Of a DNA stretch of 64,000 bases, positions 32,165-40,626 are shown one piece after another. Positions within the stretch are counted from its first letter, which is position 1, and each line of letters starts with the position of its first letter. The stretch spans positions 806,001 through 870,000 of the forward strand of contig SHNF01000009.1 of NCBI GenBank assembly GCA_004295085.1, read 5' to 3'. Under the pieces are notes generated by a model. The model saw only the letters and a program-made list of their open reading frames with translations, was not told where the DNA came from and searched no databases. This stretch comes from Planctomycetota bacterium. GTDB taxonomy: Bacteria > Planctomycetota > UBA1135. Made by a program: the position numbers and the translations under genes.

Positions 32165-33289
32165 ATGCCCCGCCGCAAGACCCGCACCGTCCGCATCGGG
32201 AAGCTCCTGGTCGGGAGCGAGCACCCGATCTGGGTGCAGTCCATGACCACGCCGGACACATCCGACATCCAGGCGGTGGTGGGGCAGATCGAGCGTCTGG
32301 TGGCCGCCGGCTGCGAGATTGTGCGCGTGACCGTGGACACGGACAAGGCGGCCGACGCGTTGCCGGAGATCCGCAAGCACTGCCCGGTTCCGCTGATCGC
32401 CGACATCCACTTCACGCACCGGCTGGCGCTGCGCAGCATCGACGCCGGCGTGGACAAGGTGCGGCTGAATCCGGGAAACATCGGCAGCCTGGAGCGCGTG
32501 CGCGAGGTGGTGCGGGCCGCCGATCGGGCCGGCGTGGCGCTGCGGATCGGGGTCAACTCGGGCTCGGTGGAGAAGGACCTGCTCGACAAGCACGGCTGGC
32601 CCTCGCCCGAGGCGATGGTCGAATCGGCCCTGCGCCACTGCGCCACGGTCGAGGACATGGGCTTCAGCAACTACTTGGTGTCGCTCAAGTCCACCGACAC
32701 GAACACGGTCTTGCGTGCCAACCGCATGTTCGCGGCGCAGACCGACGTGCCGCTGCACCTCGGCGTGACCGAGGCTGGCAGACCGGGCTACGGCTCGCTG
32801 AAATCGGCTGTGGGGCTGGGCGCGCTGCTCCTGGACGGGATCGGCGACACCATCCGCGTCAGCCTGACCGCAGACCCGGTGGAGGAGATCCCGGTCGCCT
32901 TCGACATTCTGAAAGCCACCGGGGCGCGGGTCACCAGCCCCGAGCTGATCGCCTGCCCGACCTGCGGCCGCATCGAGATCGATCTCGAAAAGCTGATGAC
33001 GGACCTGGAGGCGCGCCTGCGCGGCGAGACCGTGCCGGTCAAGATCGCGGTGCTCGGTTGCGTGGTGAACGGGCCGGGCGAGGCCTCCGAGGCCGACATC
33101 GGCATCGCCGGCGGCGGCGGCAAGGGCATCCTGTACCGCAAGGGACAGCAGATCCGCGTGGTGCCCGAGAGCCAGATGCTGGACGCTTTGGTCGAGGAAG
33201 TCATGGCCTGGAAGGCCGAGCGCGAGGGGCAGGACGTCGCGCGCAGAGAAGTCCCGAGCCTGCCGGCCTTGCCGCTCGTGCAGCGCTAG
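32165..33289 (+). CDS. ispG: 4-hydroxy-3-methylbut-2-en-1-yl diphosphate synthase (flavodoxin)
   Basis: This 374-residue [4Fe-4S] enzyme carries out the penultimate step of the MEP isoprenoid pathway, reducing MEcPP to HMBPP. Recognisable blocks are PIWVQSMTTPDTSDI, EIVRVTVDTDKAADALPEI, LIADIHFTHRLAL, KVRLNPGNIG, LRIGVNSGSVEKDLL, LHLGVTEAG and DGIGDTIRVSLTADP. The cluster-binding Cys are in LIACPTCGRIEIDL and KIAVLGCVVNGPGEA, with GGGGKGILYRKG following. It is of the short bacterial type without the plant-like insert. It is preceded by the palindrome-rich intergenic region and apparently monocistronic. Confidence 0.97.
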   Translation: MPRRKTRTVRIGKLLVGSEHPIWVQSMTTPDTSDIQAVVGQIERLVAAGCEIVRVTVDTDKAADALPEIRKHCPVPLIADIHFTHRLALRSIDAGVDKVRLNPGNIGSLERVREVVRAADRAGVALRIGVNSGSVEKDLLDKHGWPSPEAMVESALRHCATVEDMGFSNYLVSLKSTDTNTVLRANRMFAAQTDVPLHLGVTEAGRPGYGSLKSAVGLGALLLDGIGDTIRVSLTADPVEEIPVAFDILKATGARVTSPELIACPTCGRIEIDLEKLMTDLEARLRGETVPVKIAVLGCVVNGPGEASEADIGIAGGGGKGILYRKGQQIRVVPESQMLDALVEEVMAWKAEREGQDVARREVPSLPALPLVQR

Positions 33290-33318
33290 CAAGGCGAGGC
33301 GGGCGCGGGAAGTCCGCT

Positions 33319-34182
33319 TCAGGCGCCGATGGCGAAGGTGCCGGAGGCGTAGTCGAAATACGGGTCGAGCTTGTCCAGGACCGAGTTGCCGAGGAAGCCG
33401 ACGGCGTCGGGGCGGGCGAAGTAGCCGACGCGCGGCTGGACGATGGCCCAGGCGTTATCGAGGCGGCGGGATGCGATCTGGAGACTGTGCAGGCGGTGCA
33501 CGGGCAGCTCCAGGACGGCGTCGCCGGTTCCGGTGGCGGTGAAGATCTTCTCCGGCGTAGCGGTGAGTCCGACCTGTTGCGCCTGGGAGATGGTCAGGTT
33601 GAGGTAGGCGTCCGCGCCGGGCGGAAACGCGGCGCCGGTGTCGATGCGCAGCGGCAGCGGCGTGCCGTTGACGGATGCGGTGACGCGCGGGATGCCGTTG
33701 TCCAGGGGCATCGGAATGCGGTCCGCCGGCGCTTCCGCGTCCCAGAGCAGCGCCGGACCGCCGTATCGGATCTGGAACGGCGCGCGGCGGAGGAAATCGC
33801 TGCCGAGGATGCCGGCGCAGCGCGGATCGTAGCTGCCGAACGCGTACACCACGAAATCGACCGTGCCGGCGCCGAGTCCGGGCACCTCGAGGGTGGCGAG
33901 CGCCAGGCCGGCCTCGACGACGCCCGCGCTGCCCTCCACCGGGTCACCCGCGCGGATCGGAAGCCCGAGCGCGCGCACGTAGTCCGTGGCCAGGGTGCTG
34001 CGCGAGGCGCCGGTGTCCAGGATCAGGCGGATGGGAGCCTGTCCGTTGACCGACGCCGTGATGAAGAGGCCGCCGTTGTCGTCGTAGACCAGCGGCACCG
34101 GAACGGGGACGGCGCGCGTGCGGCCTGTCGTGCAGCCAGCCAGAGCGCCCAGGAACGCAACGAACGCGCGCCGTGAGATCAT
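33319..34182 (-). CDS. Exported retropepsin-like aspartic protease
   Basis: This 287-residue protein has an N-terminus resembling a Tat or lipoprotein signal (MISRRAFVAFLGALAGCTTG). It has two retropepsin-like half-domains: IRLILDTGASRSTLATDYVRALGL (catalytic Asp in DTGAS), AGILGSDFLRRAPFQIRYG, then LRIDTGAAFPPGADAYL and VGFLGNSVLDKLDPYFDYASG. The two DTGA motifs mean the pair of catalytic Asp is supplied within one chain, unlike homodimeric viral proteases. The substrate is unknown. A related two-domain protein plus PDZ is at 47270-48409. Confidence 0.78.
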   Translation of the reverse strand: MISRRAFVAFLGALAGCTTGRTRAVPVPVPLVYDDNGGLFITASVNGQAPIRLILDTGASRSTLATDYVRALGLPIRAGDPVEGSAGVVEAGLALATLEVPGLGAGTVDFVVYAFGSYDPRCAGILGSDFLRRAPFQIRYGGPALLWDAEAPADRIPMPLDNGIPRVTASVNGTPLPLRIDTGAAFPPGADAYLNLTISQAQQVGLTATPEKIFTATGTGDAVLELPVHRLHSLQIASRRLDNAWAIVQPRVGYFARPDAVGFLGNSVLDKLDPYFDYASGTFAIGA

Positions 34183-34247
34183 GCGGCCCGGATTGTATGG
34201 GGCGCGGCTCCACGGCCGCGCCCCCGGGTCCGGGCGCTGTCCGCCGC

Positions 34248-34394
34248 TCAGCGGCGCGCGCCCTGCTCGCGCAGCTTCTGCGCGCACTCGTCGCAGCACA
34301 CGACGACCTCGCGGCCTCCGGCTGTGACCTTCTGGCCGCCGTCCTTGATCTCCCAGTCGCAGACCGGGCACTTCAACGTCTTCTGCGCTTCCAT
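34248..34394 (-). CDS. Small zinc-ribbon/TRASH-like protein
   Basis: This 48-residue protein has two Cys pairs (CPVC near residue 9 and CCDEC near residue 35) spaced as in zinc-ribbon or TRASH metal-binding modules. The ATG at 34394 has an AGGAG SD 6-7 nt upstream; a longer reading from a TTG at 34445 would add a hydrophobic ALAWAQPAPA start but lacks an SD. It follows the AraC-type gene by 53 bp, on the same strand. A metal-sensing or storage role is possible but not shown. Confidence 0.6.
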   Translation of the reverse strand: MEAQKTLKCPVCDWEIKDGGQKVTAGGREVVVCCDECAQKLREQGARR

Positions 34395-34447
34395 CGGATG
34401 CTCCTGTGGCTTTGCGGGCGCGGGCTGCGCCCATGCGAGAGCCAAGG

Positions 34448-35314
34448 CTAGGACGCGCGGCGGCGGGCCGCTTGCAGGATCTTGCTCGGCTCGCGCAGCT
34501 CCGAGGGAGGCGCCCCGAACTCGCGCCGGAAAGCGTTGGTGAAGTGACTGTGGCTGGAAAAGCCGGTCTGCAACGCCAGGCGCGACAGGTCCTTTTCGCC
34601 TCCATCCAGGCGCTCCAGGGCCTCCCGCAGGCGCAGGCGGTTCAGATACTGGTGCAGCGGCAGCCCGGCGTGGCGGCGGAACACGCGCGCCAGGTGGTAG
34701 GGCGAGGATCGCACGGCCCAGGCGACGCGGTCGAGGGTGAGCCGCTGCTGGAAGCGCCCGGCGAGGTAGAGGCGCGCGGACTCGGCGAGCTCGGCGTGCC
34801 TTGCGCTGGGGGGCGCGCGGCGGCGCGGCCGCGGAGCGCCGGCCAGCGCGACGTTGAGCAGCGCCAGCGCCATTTCTTCGGCTTCCAGGTCCAGGGTGCC
34901 GATGCGGAGTGCGTGGCGAAGGCGCCGCAGGCGGGCGGCGGCGGGACCGGACAGTGGCGCGGCTGGCTCGGCGAAGGGTCGCTCGGGCCGGTCGGCGGCG
35001 CCGGGGGCCCAGCGGCGCAGGGCCTCGTCGAGGGCAGCCGGCGCGAAGTGGAGGCTGGTGCAGTCGTCCCCGCCGGCGACCGGGTGGCTGACGCGCTGGA
35101 CCTCGCCGGTCTGGAAGAACAGCACCTGGCTGGCGTCGGCGACGTAGCGGCGGCGGCCCAGGTGGCGCACGAACACGCCCCGGCGCGGGAACACGATCGT
35201 GCTCCGCTCCTGCTGCTCCTCGCCGCTGCAGCCCGGCTCGTTTGGCCGGCAGCTCACCTCGGTCACGCTGACCAGGGGGCTGTGGAAGAGGACGTGGTGG
35301 TGGAACTGGCTCAT
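34448..35314 (-). CDS. AraC-family transcriptional regulator
   Basis: This 288-residue regulator has an N-terminal cupin-like sensing domain (FPRRGVFVRHLGRRRYVADASQVLFF, RVSHPVAGGDDCTSLHF) and a C-terminal pair of helix-turn-helix motifs. The first is LTLDRVAWAVRSSPYHLARVFRRHAGLPLHQYLNRLRL and the second LSRLALQTGFSSHSHFTNAFRREFGAPPSELR, the latter being the classic AraC signature. The start ATG is at 35314. An inverted repeat just upstream may be its own operator. Likely targets are itself and the downstream small zinc-ribbon gene. Confidence 0.9.
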   Translation of the reverse strand: MSQFHHHVLFHSPLVSVTEVSCRPNEPGCSGEEQQERSTIVFPRRGVFVRHLGRRRYVADASQVLFFQTGEVQRVSHPVAGGDDCTSLHFAPAALDEALRRWAPGAADRPERPFAEPAAPLSGPAAARLRRLRHALRIGTLDLEAEEMALALLNVALAGAPRPRRRAPPSARHAELAESARLYLAGRFQQRLTLDRVAWAVRSSPYHLARVFRRHAGLPLHQYLNRLRLREALERLDGGEKDLSRLALQTGFSSHSHFTNAFRREFGAPPSELREPSKILQAARRRAS

Positions 35315-35324
35315 GCGCGGGCGA

Positions 35325-35357
35325 GGAGCATGATGATAGACGCTCGTGCCATGCTCC
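35325..35357. promoter_or_regulatory. Inverted repeat upstream of the AraC-type gene
   Basis: GGAGCATG (35325-35332) and CATGCTCC (35350-35357) are perfect 8-bp inverted repeats 17 bp apart, ending 11 bp before the regulator start. Spacing and position suit an operator or a leader hairpin. Confidence 0.4.
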
Positions 35358-35363
35358 GGCCGC

Positions 35364-36278
35364 CTAGCGAGGCTTGGGAAAGACCTCGTGTTCCCCGGCC
35401 TCGAATGCCGCATCTTCGACCTCCAGTCCGGCGCCATAGACGCAGATCGTGCATGGAGCTGGCGCCAGTCCCGTGAGGACGAGTTCCGTTTCTCCCGGCT
35501 CCAGGTCAAAACGCCAGCTCCAGCGGCAGTGGCCCTGAGGGGTGTTGACCTTCACAAACAGATCGTCTCGCCTGTCCTCTTCCTCGCTGAGCCGGTAGTG
35601 GATGCGAAGAGTGACGGTCTGTTCCATGCCGTCGCCGATGCGGATTCTCGCATCCCTGGCGTCTGCGGGAACCGTGACGACCGCCTTCGCCTTGCCGTTA
35701 TCGCGCCCGCTCGGGTACACGAGGATCTCGTATGCCTCATCAGCGAGCTGGTCGAGTACGAAACGGCCCTCGGGGTCCGTGGTGAACTCGTGGTGATCCA
35801 GCTCTCGCTCGAGGGCTCGAGTGCGCGGAGACGTGAGCATGTCTACTAGTTCGGGAATTTCTTGCGAACCTCGGATCACCAGCAACGCCGCAGGAACCGG
35901 GATGTCGCCAGTGGACAGGATCGTTCCCGAGATCGTCTTCTCGGGAGCAAGACGCAGCTCCAGAACCTTGCCCACGACTGCTTTGGAGTCGTACCAGAAC
36001 TTCCCCATGGCGCAGCCCGTGCCTCGTGCCAGGAGGACGAACCGATCGCCCCATGGCTCCATCGGTATGAGGAACTCGCCGAGATCGTTGCTGCGCGCAC
36101 CCTCCCACCCCCATGAATCCACGAACATCCTGTTCATCTGCACCCAGCCATCCGCAACGGGAGAACCGTCCTCGCGAAGGAGACGGCCCCGGATTTCTGA
36201 TGGATAGCCCTTGGAGGTCGCGACATCCTGGGCCGAGACCTGTCCCGGCAGCGTGAAGAGCAAGAGAAGAACTGGCAT
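35364..36278 (-). CDS. Secreted protein with carboxypeptidase-regulatory-like (Ig-type) domains
   Basis: This 304-residue protein has a signal peptide (MPVLLLLFTLPGQVSAQ) and a series of transthyretin-like beta-sandwich segments: IRGRLLREDGSPVADGWVQMNR, ISGTILSTGDIPVPAALLVIRG, TTDPEGRFVLDQLADEAYEILVYPSG, TLRIHYRLSEEEDRRDDLFVKVNTPQG, GLAPAPCTICVYGAGLEVE. Such domains act as structural or cell-surface modules. Codon use looks somewhat less GC-rich than in neighbouring genes, a possible sign of recent acquisition. An ATG at 36338 would add 20 residues before the signal. Confidence 0.68.
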   Translation of the reverse strand: MPVLLLLFTLPGQVSAQDVATSKGYPSEIRGRLLREDGSPVADGWVQMNRMFVDSWGWEGARSNDLGEFLIPMEPWGDRFVLLARGTGCAMGKFWYDSKAVVGKVLELRLAPEKTISGTILSTGDIPVPAALLVIRGSQEIPELVDMLTSPRTRALERELDHHEFTTDPEGRFVLDQLADEAYEILVYPSGRDNGKAKAVVTVPADARDARIRIGDGMEQTVTLRIHYRLSEEEDRRDDLFVKVNTPQGHCRWSWRFDLEPGETELVLTGLAPAPCTICVYGAGLEVEDAAFEAGEHEVFPKPR

Positions 36279-36389
36279 GCGGAACTGACTCGTTGACGCC
36301 TGAATAGAGTAGTCCGGCAACCAAGGGTTGTTCCCCATTCTGTCTGTGCGGCTGTGCGCACAGCGGAACAGGGGGGCGGCGGAAAAAGC

Positions 36390-37826
36390 TTAGTGCGCCG
36401 GTGGGGAGGTGTCGGCCGCCACCTGCACGGTCTTCCACTTGCCGCGGCGGAACACGACAGCGGCCGCCACCGCCATGGTGGCCTCGGCGATGCACACCGA
36501 CCAGAACACGCCGCTGGGGCCGTAGCCGGCCGTGCGCGCCAGCACGTAGGCCAGCGGGATCTCCAGCACCCAGTAACAGAAGAAGTTGATGTAAGTCGGC
36601 GTCATGGTGTCGCCGGCGCCGTTGAAGGCCTGCGGCAGCACCATGCCCCAGGCGTAGAAGACGTAGCCGTAGCTGAGCGTGCGCAGGGCGGTGACGGCCA
36701 CTTCGGCCGTTTCCGGCTTGCTGGTGAACAGGGATACGATCTGCGGCGCGAACAGCAGGAAGACGATGGTGACCAGGCCGAGGAAGGCCATGTTGTACAG
36801 GCCGGTCAGCCAGGTGGCGCGCTCGGCGCGGTCCGGTCGCCCCGCGCCCAGGTTCTGGCCCACCAGCGTGGCCGCGGCGTTGCTCAGGCCCCAGGAGGGC
36901 AGCAGCGCGAAGACCACGATGCGGATGGCGATGGTGTAGCCGGCCACGGCCTGGTCGCCGAAGGGCGCGACGATGCGCATGAGGACGACCCAGCTCGCGG
37001 TGGCGATCAGGAACTGGGACACGCCGCCGACCGACAGGCGCAGGATCTCGAGCGCGATCCTGGGCACGAAGCGGAAGCCCGGGCCGCGCAGGGCGATGCG
37101 CCCGGCGCCGGCGCGCAGCATGTAGATCTGGTACAGGACGCCCACGCTGCGGCCGATGACGGTGGCGATGCCGGCGCCGGTCACGCCCAGCTCCGGGAAC
37201 GGCCCCCAGCCGAAGATCAGGCACGGGTCCAGGATGACGTTGATGCCGTTGGCCAGCCACAGCGCGCGCATGGCCAGCACCGGATCGCCGGCGCCGCGGA
37301 ACACGGCGTTGTTCAGGAACAGCAGGAACACGGCGAAGTTGCAGCCGAGGATGGCGCGCGTGTAGCCGCTGCCGCCGGCGATGACGGCGTCCGATGCGCC
37401 CATCAGGCGCAGCAGGTCCTCGGCGAAGACGAAGCACGGCAGGCCGATCAGCGCGCCGGCGATCACGCCGATCGCGACCGCCTGGGTGGCGGCGCGCACC
37501 GCTCCTTCCACGTTGCGCTCGCCGATGCGCCGGGCGATGAGCGCGGTGGCCGCCATGCTGATGCCGATCGCGAAGGCGTAGACGATGGTCAGCATGGACT
37601 CGGTGAGGCCCACGGCCGCGACCGCGTCGTCCCCGAGCTTCGCCACGAAGAACACGTCCACGATGGCGAAGACCGACTCCATGGCCATCTCGAGCACCAT
37701 GGGCACGGCCAGGAGCACGATGGCGCGGCTCAGCTCGCCGCCGGTGTAGTCGTGCTGCGCGCCGCGCAGCACGCTCCAGATGTCGGCCAGCCAGGAGCGA
37801 GGCCGCGCGGGCGGAACTTCCGGCAT
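36390..37826 (-). CDS. MATE-family multidrug/toxin efflux protein
   Basis: This 478-residue protein has about 12 membrane helices in two MATE halves. Markers are LAVPMVLEMAMESVFAIVDVFFVAKLG, AVGLTESMLTIVYAFAIGISMAATALIARRIGE and FRGAGDP in the first half. The second half has the matching GYTIAIRIVVFALLPSWGLSNAAATLVGQNLGAGRPDRAE and FNGAGDTMTP. It exports cationic compounds by Na+ or H+ antiport. It is followed 50 bp downstream by the carboxypeptidase-regulatory-like gene and preceded closely by a small secreted protein. Confidence 0.93.
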   Translation of the reverse strand: MPEVPPARPRSWLADIWSVLRGAQHDYTGGELSRAIVLLAVPMVLEMAMESVFAIVDVFFVAKLGDDAVAAVGLTESMLTIVYAFAIGISMAATALIARRIGERNVEGAVRAATQAVAIGVIAGALIGLPCFVFAEDLLRLMGASDAVIAGGSGYTRAILGCNFAVFLLFLNNAVFRGAGDPVLAMRALWLANGINVILDPCLIFGWGPFPELGVTGAGIATVIGRSVGVLYQIYMLRAGAGRIALRGPGFRFVPRIALEILRLSVGGVSQFLIATASWVVLMRIVAPFGDQAVAGYTIAIRIVVFALLPSWGLSNAAATLVGQNLGAGRPDRAERATWLTGLYNMAFLGLVTIVFLLFAPQIVSLFTSKPETAEVAVTALRTLSYGYVFYAWGMVLPQAFNGAGDTMTPTYINFFCYWVLEIPLAYVLARTAGYGPSGVFWSVCIAEATMAVAAAVVFRRGKWKTVQVAADTSPPAH

Positions 37827-37829
37827 GCC

Positions 37830-38096
37830 CTAGAGGAAGGTGACGGTCCGCCGCGGGCTGATGGCGCAGCGGAACGGCTGGTAGGCCTGCAGGTACAGCG
37901 TGGCGCCCTGCAGGCCCGCCGGAACCAGGGTCGAGAACGTGGCGCTGCCGTCGCCGGCGCCGGCCACGGAGGCGGGCACGCCCGTGGTGGAGGTTGCGGG
38001 AACCTCGTGCAGCAGCTCCTGCGCCGCGGCGGGTGCGCCCAGGGCCGCCAGGAAGCCGAGCAGAGCGCACGCGTGCGACGATCGGAGCTGGATCAT
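37830..38096 (-). CDS. Small secreted protein
   Basis: This 88-residue protein has a signal peptide (HACALLGFLAALGAPAAAQ) and a short beta-rich domain (SVAGAGDGSATFSTLVPAGLQGATLYLQAYQPF) ending in SPRRTVTFL. The strand pattern resembles the C-terminal beta-sandwich of the secreted proteins at 38119 and 46357, so it may be a stand-alone copy or remnant of that module. The stop is 3 bp before the MATE gene start. Confidence 0.55.
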   Translation of the reverse strand: MIQLRSSHACALLGFLAALGAPAAAQELLHEVPATSTTGVPASVAGAGDGSATFSTLVPAGLQGATLYLQAYQPFRCAISPRRTVTFL

Positions 38097-38118
38097 GCGG
38101 GCGGGATGATACTCGCGC

Positions 38119-39204
38119 TCAGAACACTTCGACGCGCAGCTTCACGGCGTTGCTGGACTGTCCCGGGCGCGCGCCGAACTGCAGGTAGAAATCGGCGCTG
38201 GCCGGAAGATCGGGCCCCTGGAGCGCGATCCGCGCCGCGCCGGCGGCGTCCAGTTGCACCGGGAACTGGCGCACGAACGGCGGGGCCGCCAGCAGCGCGC
38301 ACGCGTGCAGCGCGCCGGAGGCGGGCGCCGTGGAAACCACGAGCACGCCCGTGCTGCCCGCGACGCCACCGTCCAGGCGCAGGCTCAGCGGCGCTCCGGG
38401 CATGGTCGCTCCGTCCACGGACAGGCGCGGGGCGGCGCCGCAGCCGAAGCCGTAGCGCTCGCCCTGGTTGAGGATCTGGCCGCGGATCTCGTCGCCGGGC
38501 GTGATCGAGTGGTGGATGTTCACGTAGTAGCCGCCCGCCTGCATGATCGTGAACTGCTCGGGCGTCATCGGCGCGGTCGTGCCCGACCAGACCAGCGGCC
38601 CGCCCTGCAGCGCGAACACGATGGCGCCGTTGACGCCCGGACCGCCCAGGTGGATGTGCGCGGCATATCCGGTGTAGGTCGCCGACTCCACGTGATACGT
38701 GATGCTGCGGTCGTCGTCGACGGTGAGCCGCCCCTCGGCAGTCTCGGTGGTCGGATTGTGCAGCACCACCTGCGCGCCGTTGCAGTGGGCCGCGAACACG
38801 CGCGGGCTGGCGTCGATCTGCCCGCGGATCTCGCCGCCGGGATGCGCCACGGTGTGCACGTTCACGTACAGCCCCGCGGAGCGCAGCGCGGCGACGTCGG
38901 CAGCGGCGAGCGGCGGCGTGACGCCGATCCAGCTCTCGGGCCCGCCAGCCAGCGGGAAGAGCACGGACCCCGAGCTTCCAGCCGTCCCCGTGTGGATGTG
39001 GGCCGCGGTGCCGCTCAAGCCCCAGGTCTCCACGCGGTAGCCGAGGCTGCCGTCCGTGTTCAGCGTGAACTCGGCCCAGCCGCCCGCCGCGGTCGCGACC
39101 GGCGGCACCTCCTGGTCGCCGTCGAGAGTGGCGCGGAAGCGGTCCTGCGCCGCGAGCGGCGCCGCGAGGACCAGCCAGAGGAACAGGACCGGGCGCGGGA
39201 ACAT
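38119..39204 (-). CDS. Secreted protein with two CHRD domains
   Basis: This 361-residue protein has a signal peptide (MFPRPVLFLWLVLAAPLAAQ) and two CHRD (chordin-like) repeats. Each contains a conserved HIH-G block and an N-V/I-H-GGEIRGQ end: RFRATLDGDQEVPPV, AAHIHTGTAGSSGSVLFPL, YVNVHTVAHPGGEIRGQI; then AAHIHLGGPGVNGAIVFAL, YYVNIHHSITPGDEIRGQI. A C-terminal beta-sandwich (GAPRLSVDG...FYLQFGARPG) follows. CHRD is found in bacterial extracellular proteins of unknown role, often with metal-coordinating His. It is likely co-transcribed with the 88-residue protein. Confidence 0.85.
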   Translation of the reverse strand: MFPRPVLFLWLVLAAPLAAQDRFRATLDGDQEVPPVATAAGGWAEFTLNTDGSLGYRVETWGLSGTAAHIHTGTAGSSGSVLFPLAGGPESWIGVTPPLAAADVAALRSAGLYVNVHTVAHPGGEIRGQIDASPRVFAAHCNGAQVVLHNPTTETAEGRLTVDDDRSITYHVESATYTGYAAHIHLGGPGVNGAIVFALQGGPLVWSGTTAPMTPEQFTIMQAGGYYVNIHHSITPGDEIRGQILNQGERYGFGCGAAPRLSVDGATMPGAPLSLRLDGGVAGSTGVLVVSTAPASGALHACALLAAPPFVRQFPVQLDAAGAARIALQGPDLPASADFYLQFGARPGQSSNAVKLRVEVF

Positions 39205-39228
39205 GGCCGTGGCATCGTATCCCGTGCC

Positions 39229-39399
39229 ATGAGCGAACAACCGTGCATCGAGTGCACGCCGGACGGCGCGCTGCGAGAGCGAGACAGGTCTCCGCCCGCC
39301 CGTGGCGCAGCGCTGCACGCTGTGCCGCTGCGGCGCCGCAACAAGCCGTTCTGCGATGGCAGCCACTCGGAGGCGCAGTTCGCCGACCCGGCCGACTGA
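39229..39399 (+). pseudogene. CDGSH iron-sulfur protein gene with two compensating frameshifts
   Basis: The frame from the ATG at 39229 gives a good CDGSH-protein start (MSEQPCIECTPDGAL) and end (NKPFCDGSHSEAQF). The essential CxC part of the cluster site, CRCGA, is encoded only in the next frame (about 39310-39340). Removing one base near 39281-39290 and adding one near 39338 would restore C-R-C-G-A-x-N-K-P-F-C-D-G-S-H, the [2Fe-2S] ligand set. As written the protein lacks two of its four ligands. Paired indels suggest either sequencing error or decay. It begins 25 bp from the divergent CHRD gene. Confidence 0.6.
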
Positions 39400-39458
39400 G
39401 CCGCCGCGGCGCAAGGGTGCGCTGCGCAAATCGATCTGACGCTTCCAGCCGGCATGGC

Positions 39459-40046
39459 ATGATGCTGGCGGTGGCCGTTCCTCAGGAGCCCTGCATCCCG
39501 GTCGCGCTGGGCGGCGGCGCGCTGCTGGCGGGAGCCGCGGTGCTTGCCGTCATTGCTCTTGTGATCTGGTCCGCGCGCCGCAGGAAGGGGTCGACTGCTG
39601 TTGCGGACCCGAAGCCGGCACCTGCCACTCCGGAGCCCGCGGCCGTCCGCGCCACCGAAGCTGCCGGGCCGCGCGATCTCGCCTTGGTGGAGCGGCTGCG
39701 GGTCGCCGTGTACGAGGAGCGCGGCTTCGGGGATCTGGTCCAGTTCAGCCTGGTGGGGGAGTACGAGGCGTACTGCGCGCGGGCCGGGGCCGCAGGAGAT
39801 GCCGCCGAAGGCGAGCTCGTGGACCGCGTCATGGCGGCGGCCCTGGCCGACGCCATCATCAAGCTGCAGGAGCAGGGCGTGCCGCGCGAGATCGCCGGCC
39901 AGCGCCTGGCGGAAGTGTTCACCAAGTGCCAGGAGGCGGCGGACTGGCACGATCTGCCGCGCACGCAGAGCTACGCGCAGCGCTTCCTGGACCGCGAGGA
40001 AGCTCTAGCCGACAAGCTGGCCAAGGAACGCGAGCGTAACGTCTAG
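39459..40046 (+). CDS. Membrane-anchored helical protein, unknown function
   Basis: This 195-residue protein has one N-terminal helix (GGGALLAGAAVLAVIALVIWSA) followed by RRRK, a Pro/Ala linker and a cytosolic helical domain (RDLALVERLRVAVYEERGFGDLVQFSLVGEYEAYCARAG, DRVMAAALADAIIKLQEQGVPREIAGQRLAEVFTKC). No family was recognised. Tandem ATGs at 39459 and 39462 make the exact start uncertain. It overlaps the convergent parE stop by 4 bp. Confidence 0.6.
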   Translation: MMLAVAVPQEPCIPVALGGGALLAGAAVLAVIALVIWSARRRKGSTAVADPKPAPATPEPAAVRATEAAGPRDLALVERLRVAVYEERGFGDLVQFSLVGEYEAYCARAGAAGDAAEGELVDRVMAAALADAIIKLQEQGVPREIAGQRLAEVFTKCQEAADWHDLPRTQSYAQRFLDREEALADKLAKERERNV

Positions 40047-40348
40047 GCCTTGCGCTTCAACAAGGCTGCGATGTGTCGCGAGCCGCTGACGACATGTATG
40101 AACTCGACCGGGCGCGTCTCCGGCCGGTAGATCAAGAGGTAGCTGTACACGGGCCAAAAGCGGACGGGTTCATCGACGAGATCCTCCCTCAGGTGTCCTA
40201 TCGACGGATACTCTGCGATCAGCTCTGCTGCCTTGAGCAGCGCGTCCAGGACTGCGTGGGCACGCTCCGGCCCGCTCTTCCTGGCAATGTAGTCAACGAT
40301 CTCGAGAAGCTCGGCGTGCGCCTTGGGAGTAGAGCGATAGCCGCTCAC
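40043..40348 (-). CDS. parE: ParE/RelE-family toxin
   Basis: This 101-residue type II toxin of the ParE group contains SGYRSTPKAHAELLEIVDYIARKSGPERAHAVLDALLKAAELIAEYPSIGHLREDL, VRFWPVYSYLLIYRPETRPVEFIHVVSGSRHIAALL. ParE toxins act on DNA gyrase; RelE-type RNase residues are not evident. Its ATG overlaps the parD stop (ATGA). Downstream it converges with the membrane-anchored protein gene. Confidence 0.9.
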   Translation of the reverse strand: MSGYRSTPKAHAELLEIVDYIARKSGPERAHAVLDALLKAAELIAEYPSIGHLREDLVDEPVRFWPVYSYLLIYRPETRPVEFIHVVSGSRHIAALLKRKA

Positions 40349-40620
40349 CGGGAGCGGCGCGCGCGCCTGTTGTGGCGCTCGATGGCTGCGCGCAGCTCTG
40401 CAATCACCGTTTCCCCATCCAGCAATTCACCGCGGCGCGCCTGGTCCAGGCCTACTTGGATGTCCTCGCGCACCTGCAGCAAGCGCTCTTCCCGTAAACG
40501 ATCCTGCTCAGCGAGGAGCCGCAAGCCTTCACGCACGACTTCGCTTGCTGAGTTGTAGAGTCCAGTGTCGACCTTGTTGCGCACGAATTTCTCGAGGTCT
40601 GGGGTCAGATTGACATTCAT
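40345..40620 (-). CDS. parD: ParD-family antitoxin (ribbon-helix-helix)
   Basis: This 91-residue antitoxin has an N-terminal ribbon-helix-helix DNA-binding part (MNVNLTPDLEKFVRNKVDTGLYNSASEVVREGLRLL) and a charged C-terminal toxin-binding tail (DGETVIAELRAAIERHNRRAR). It neutralises ParE and represses its own operon. The ATG at 40620 lies only 6 bp after a good -10 box, so the mRNA is probably leaderless. The promoter overlaps a palindromic operator. Confidence 0.9.
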   Translation of the reverse strand: MNVNLTPDLEKFVRNKVDTGLYNSASEVVREGLRLLAEQDRLREERLLQVREDIQVGLDQARRGELLDGETVIAELRAAIERHNRRARRSR

Positions 40621-40626
40621 TTCAGC

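Noticed and set aside
31860..32261. Open frames on both strands across the palindrome cluster
   Set aside because: They encode repeats of the palindrome (VPSWH/VPGWH-like) and run into ispG; no coding features.
39229..39399. Programmed ribosomal frameshifting in the CDGSH gene
   Set aside because: Two opposite shifts would be needed, with no slippery sequence or stimulating structure seen.
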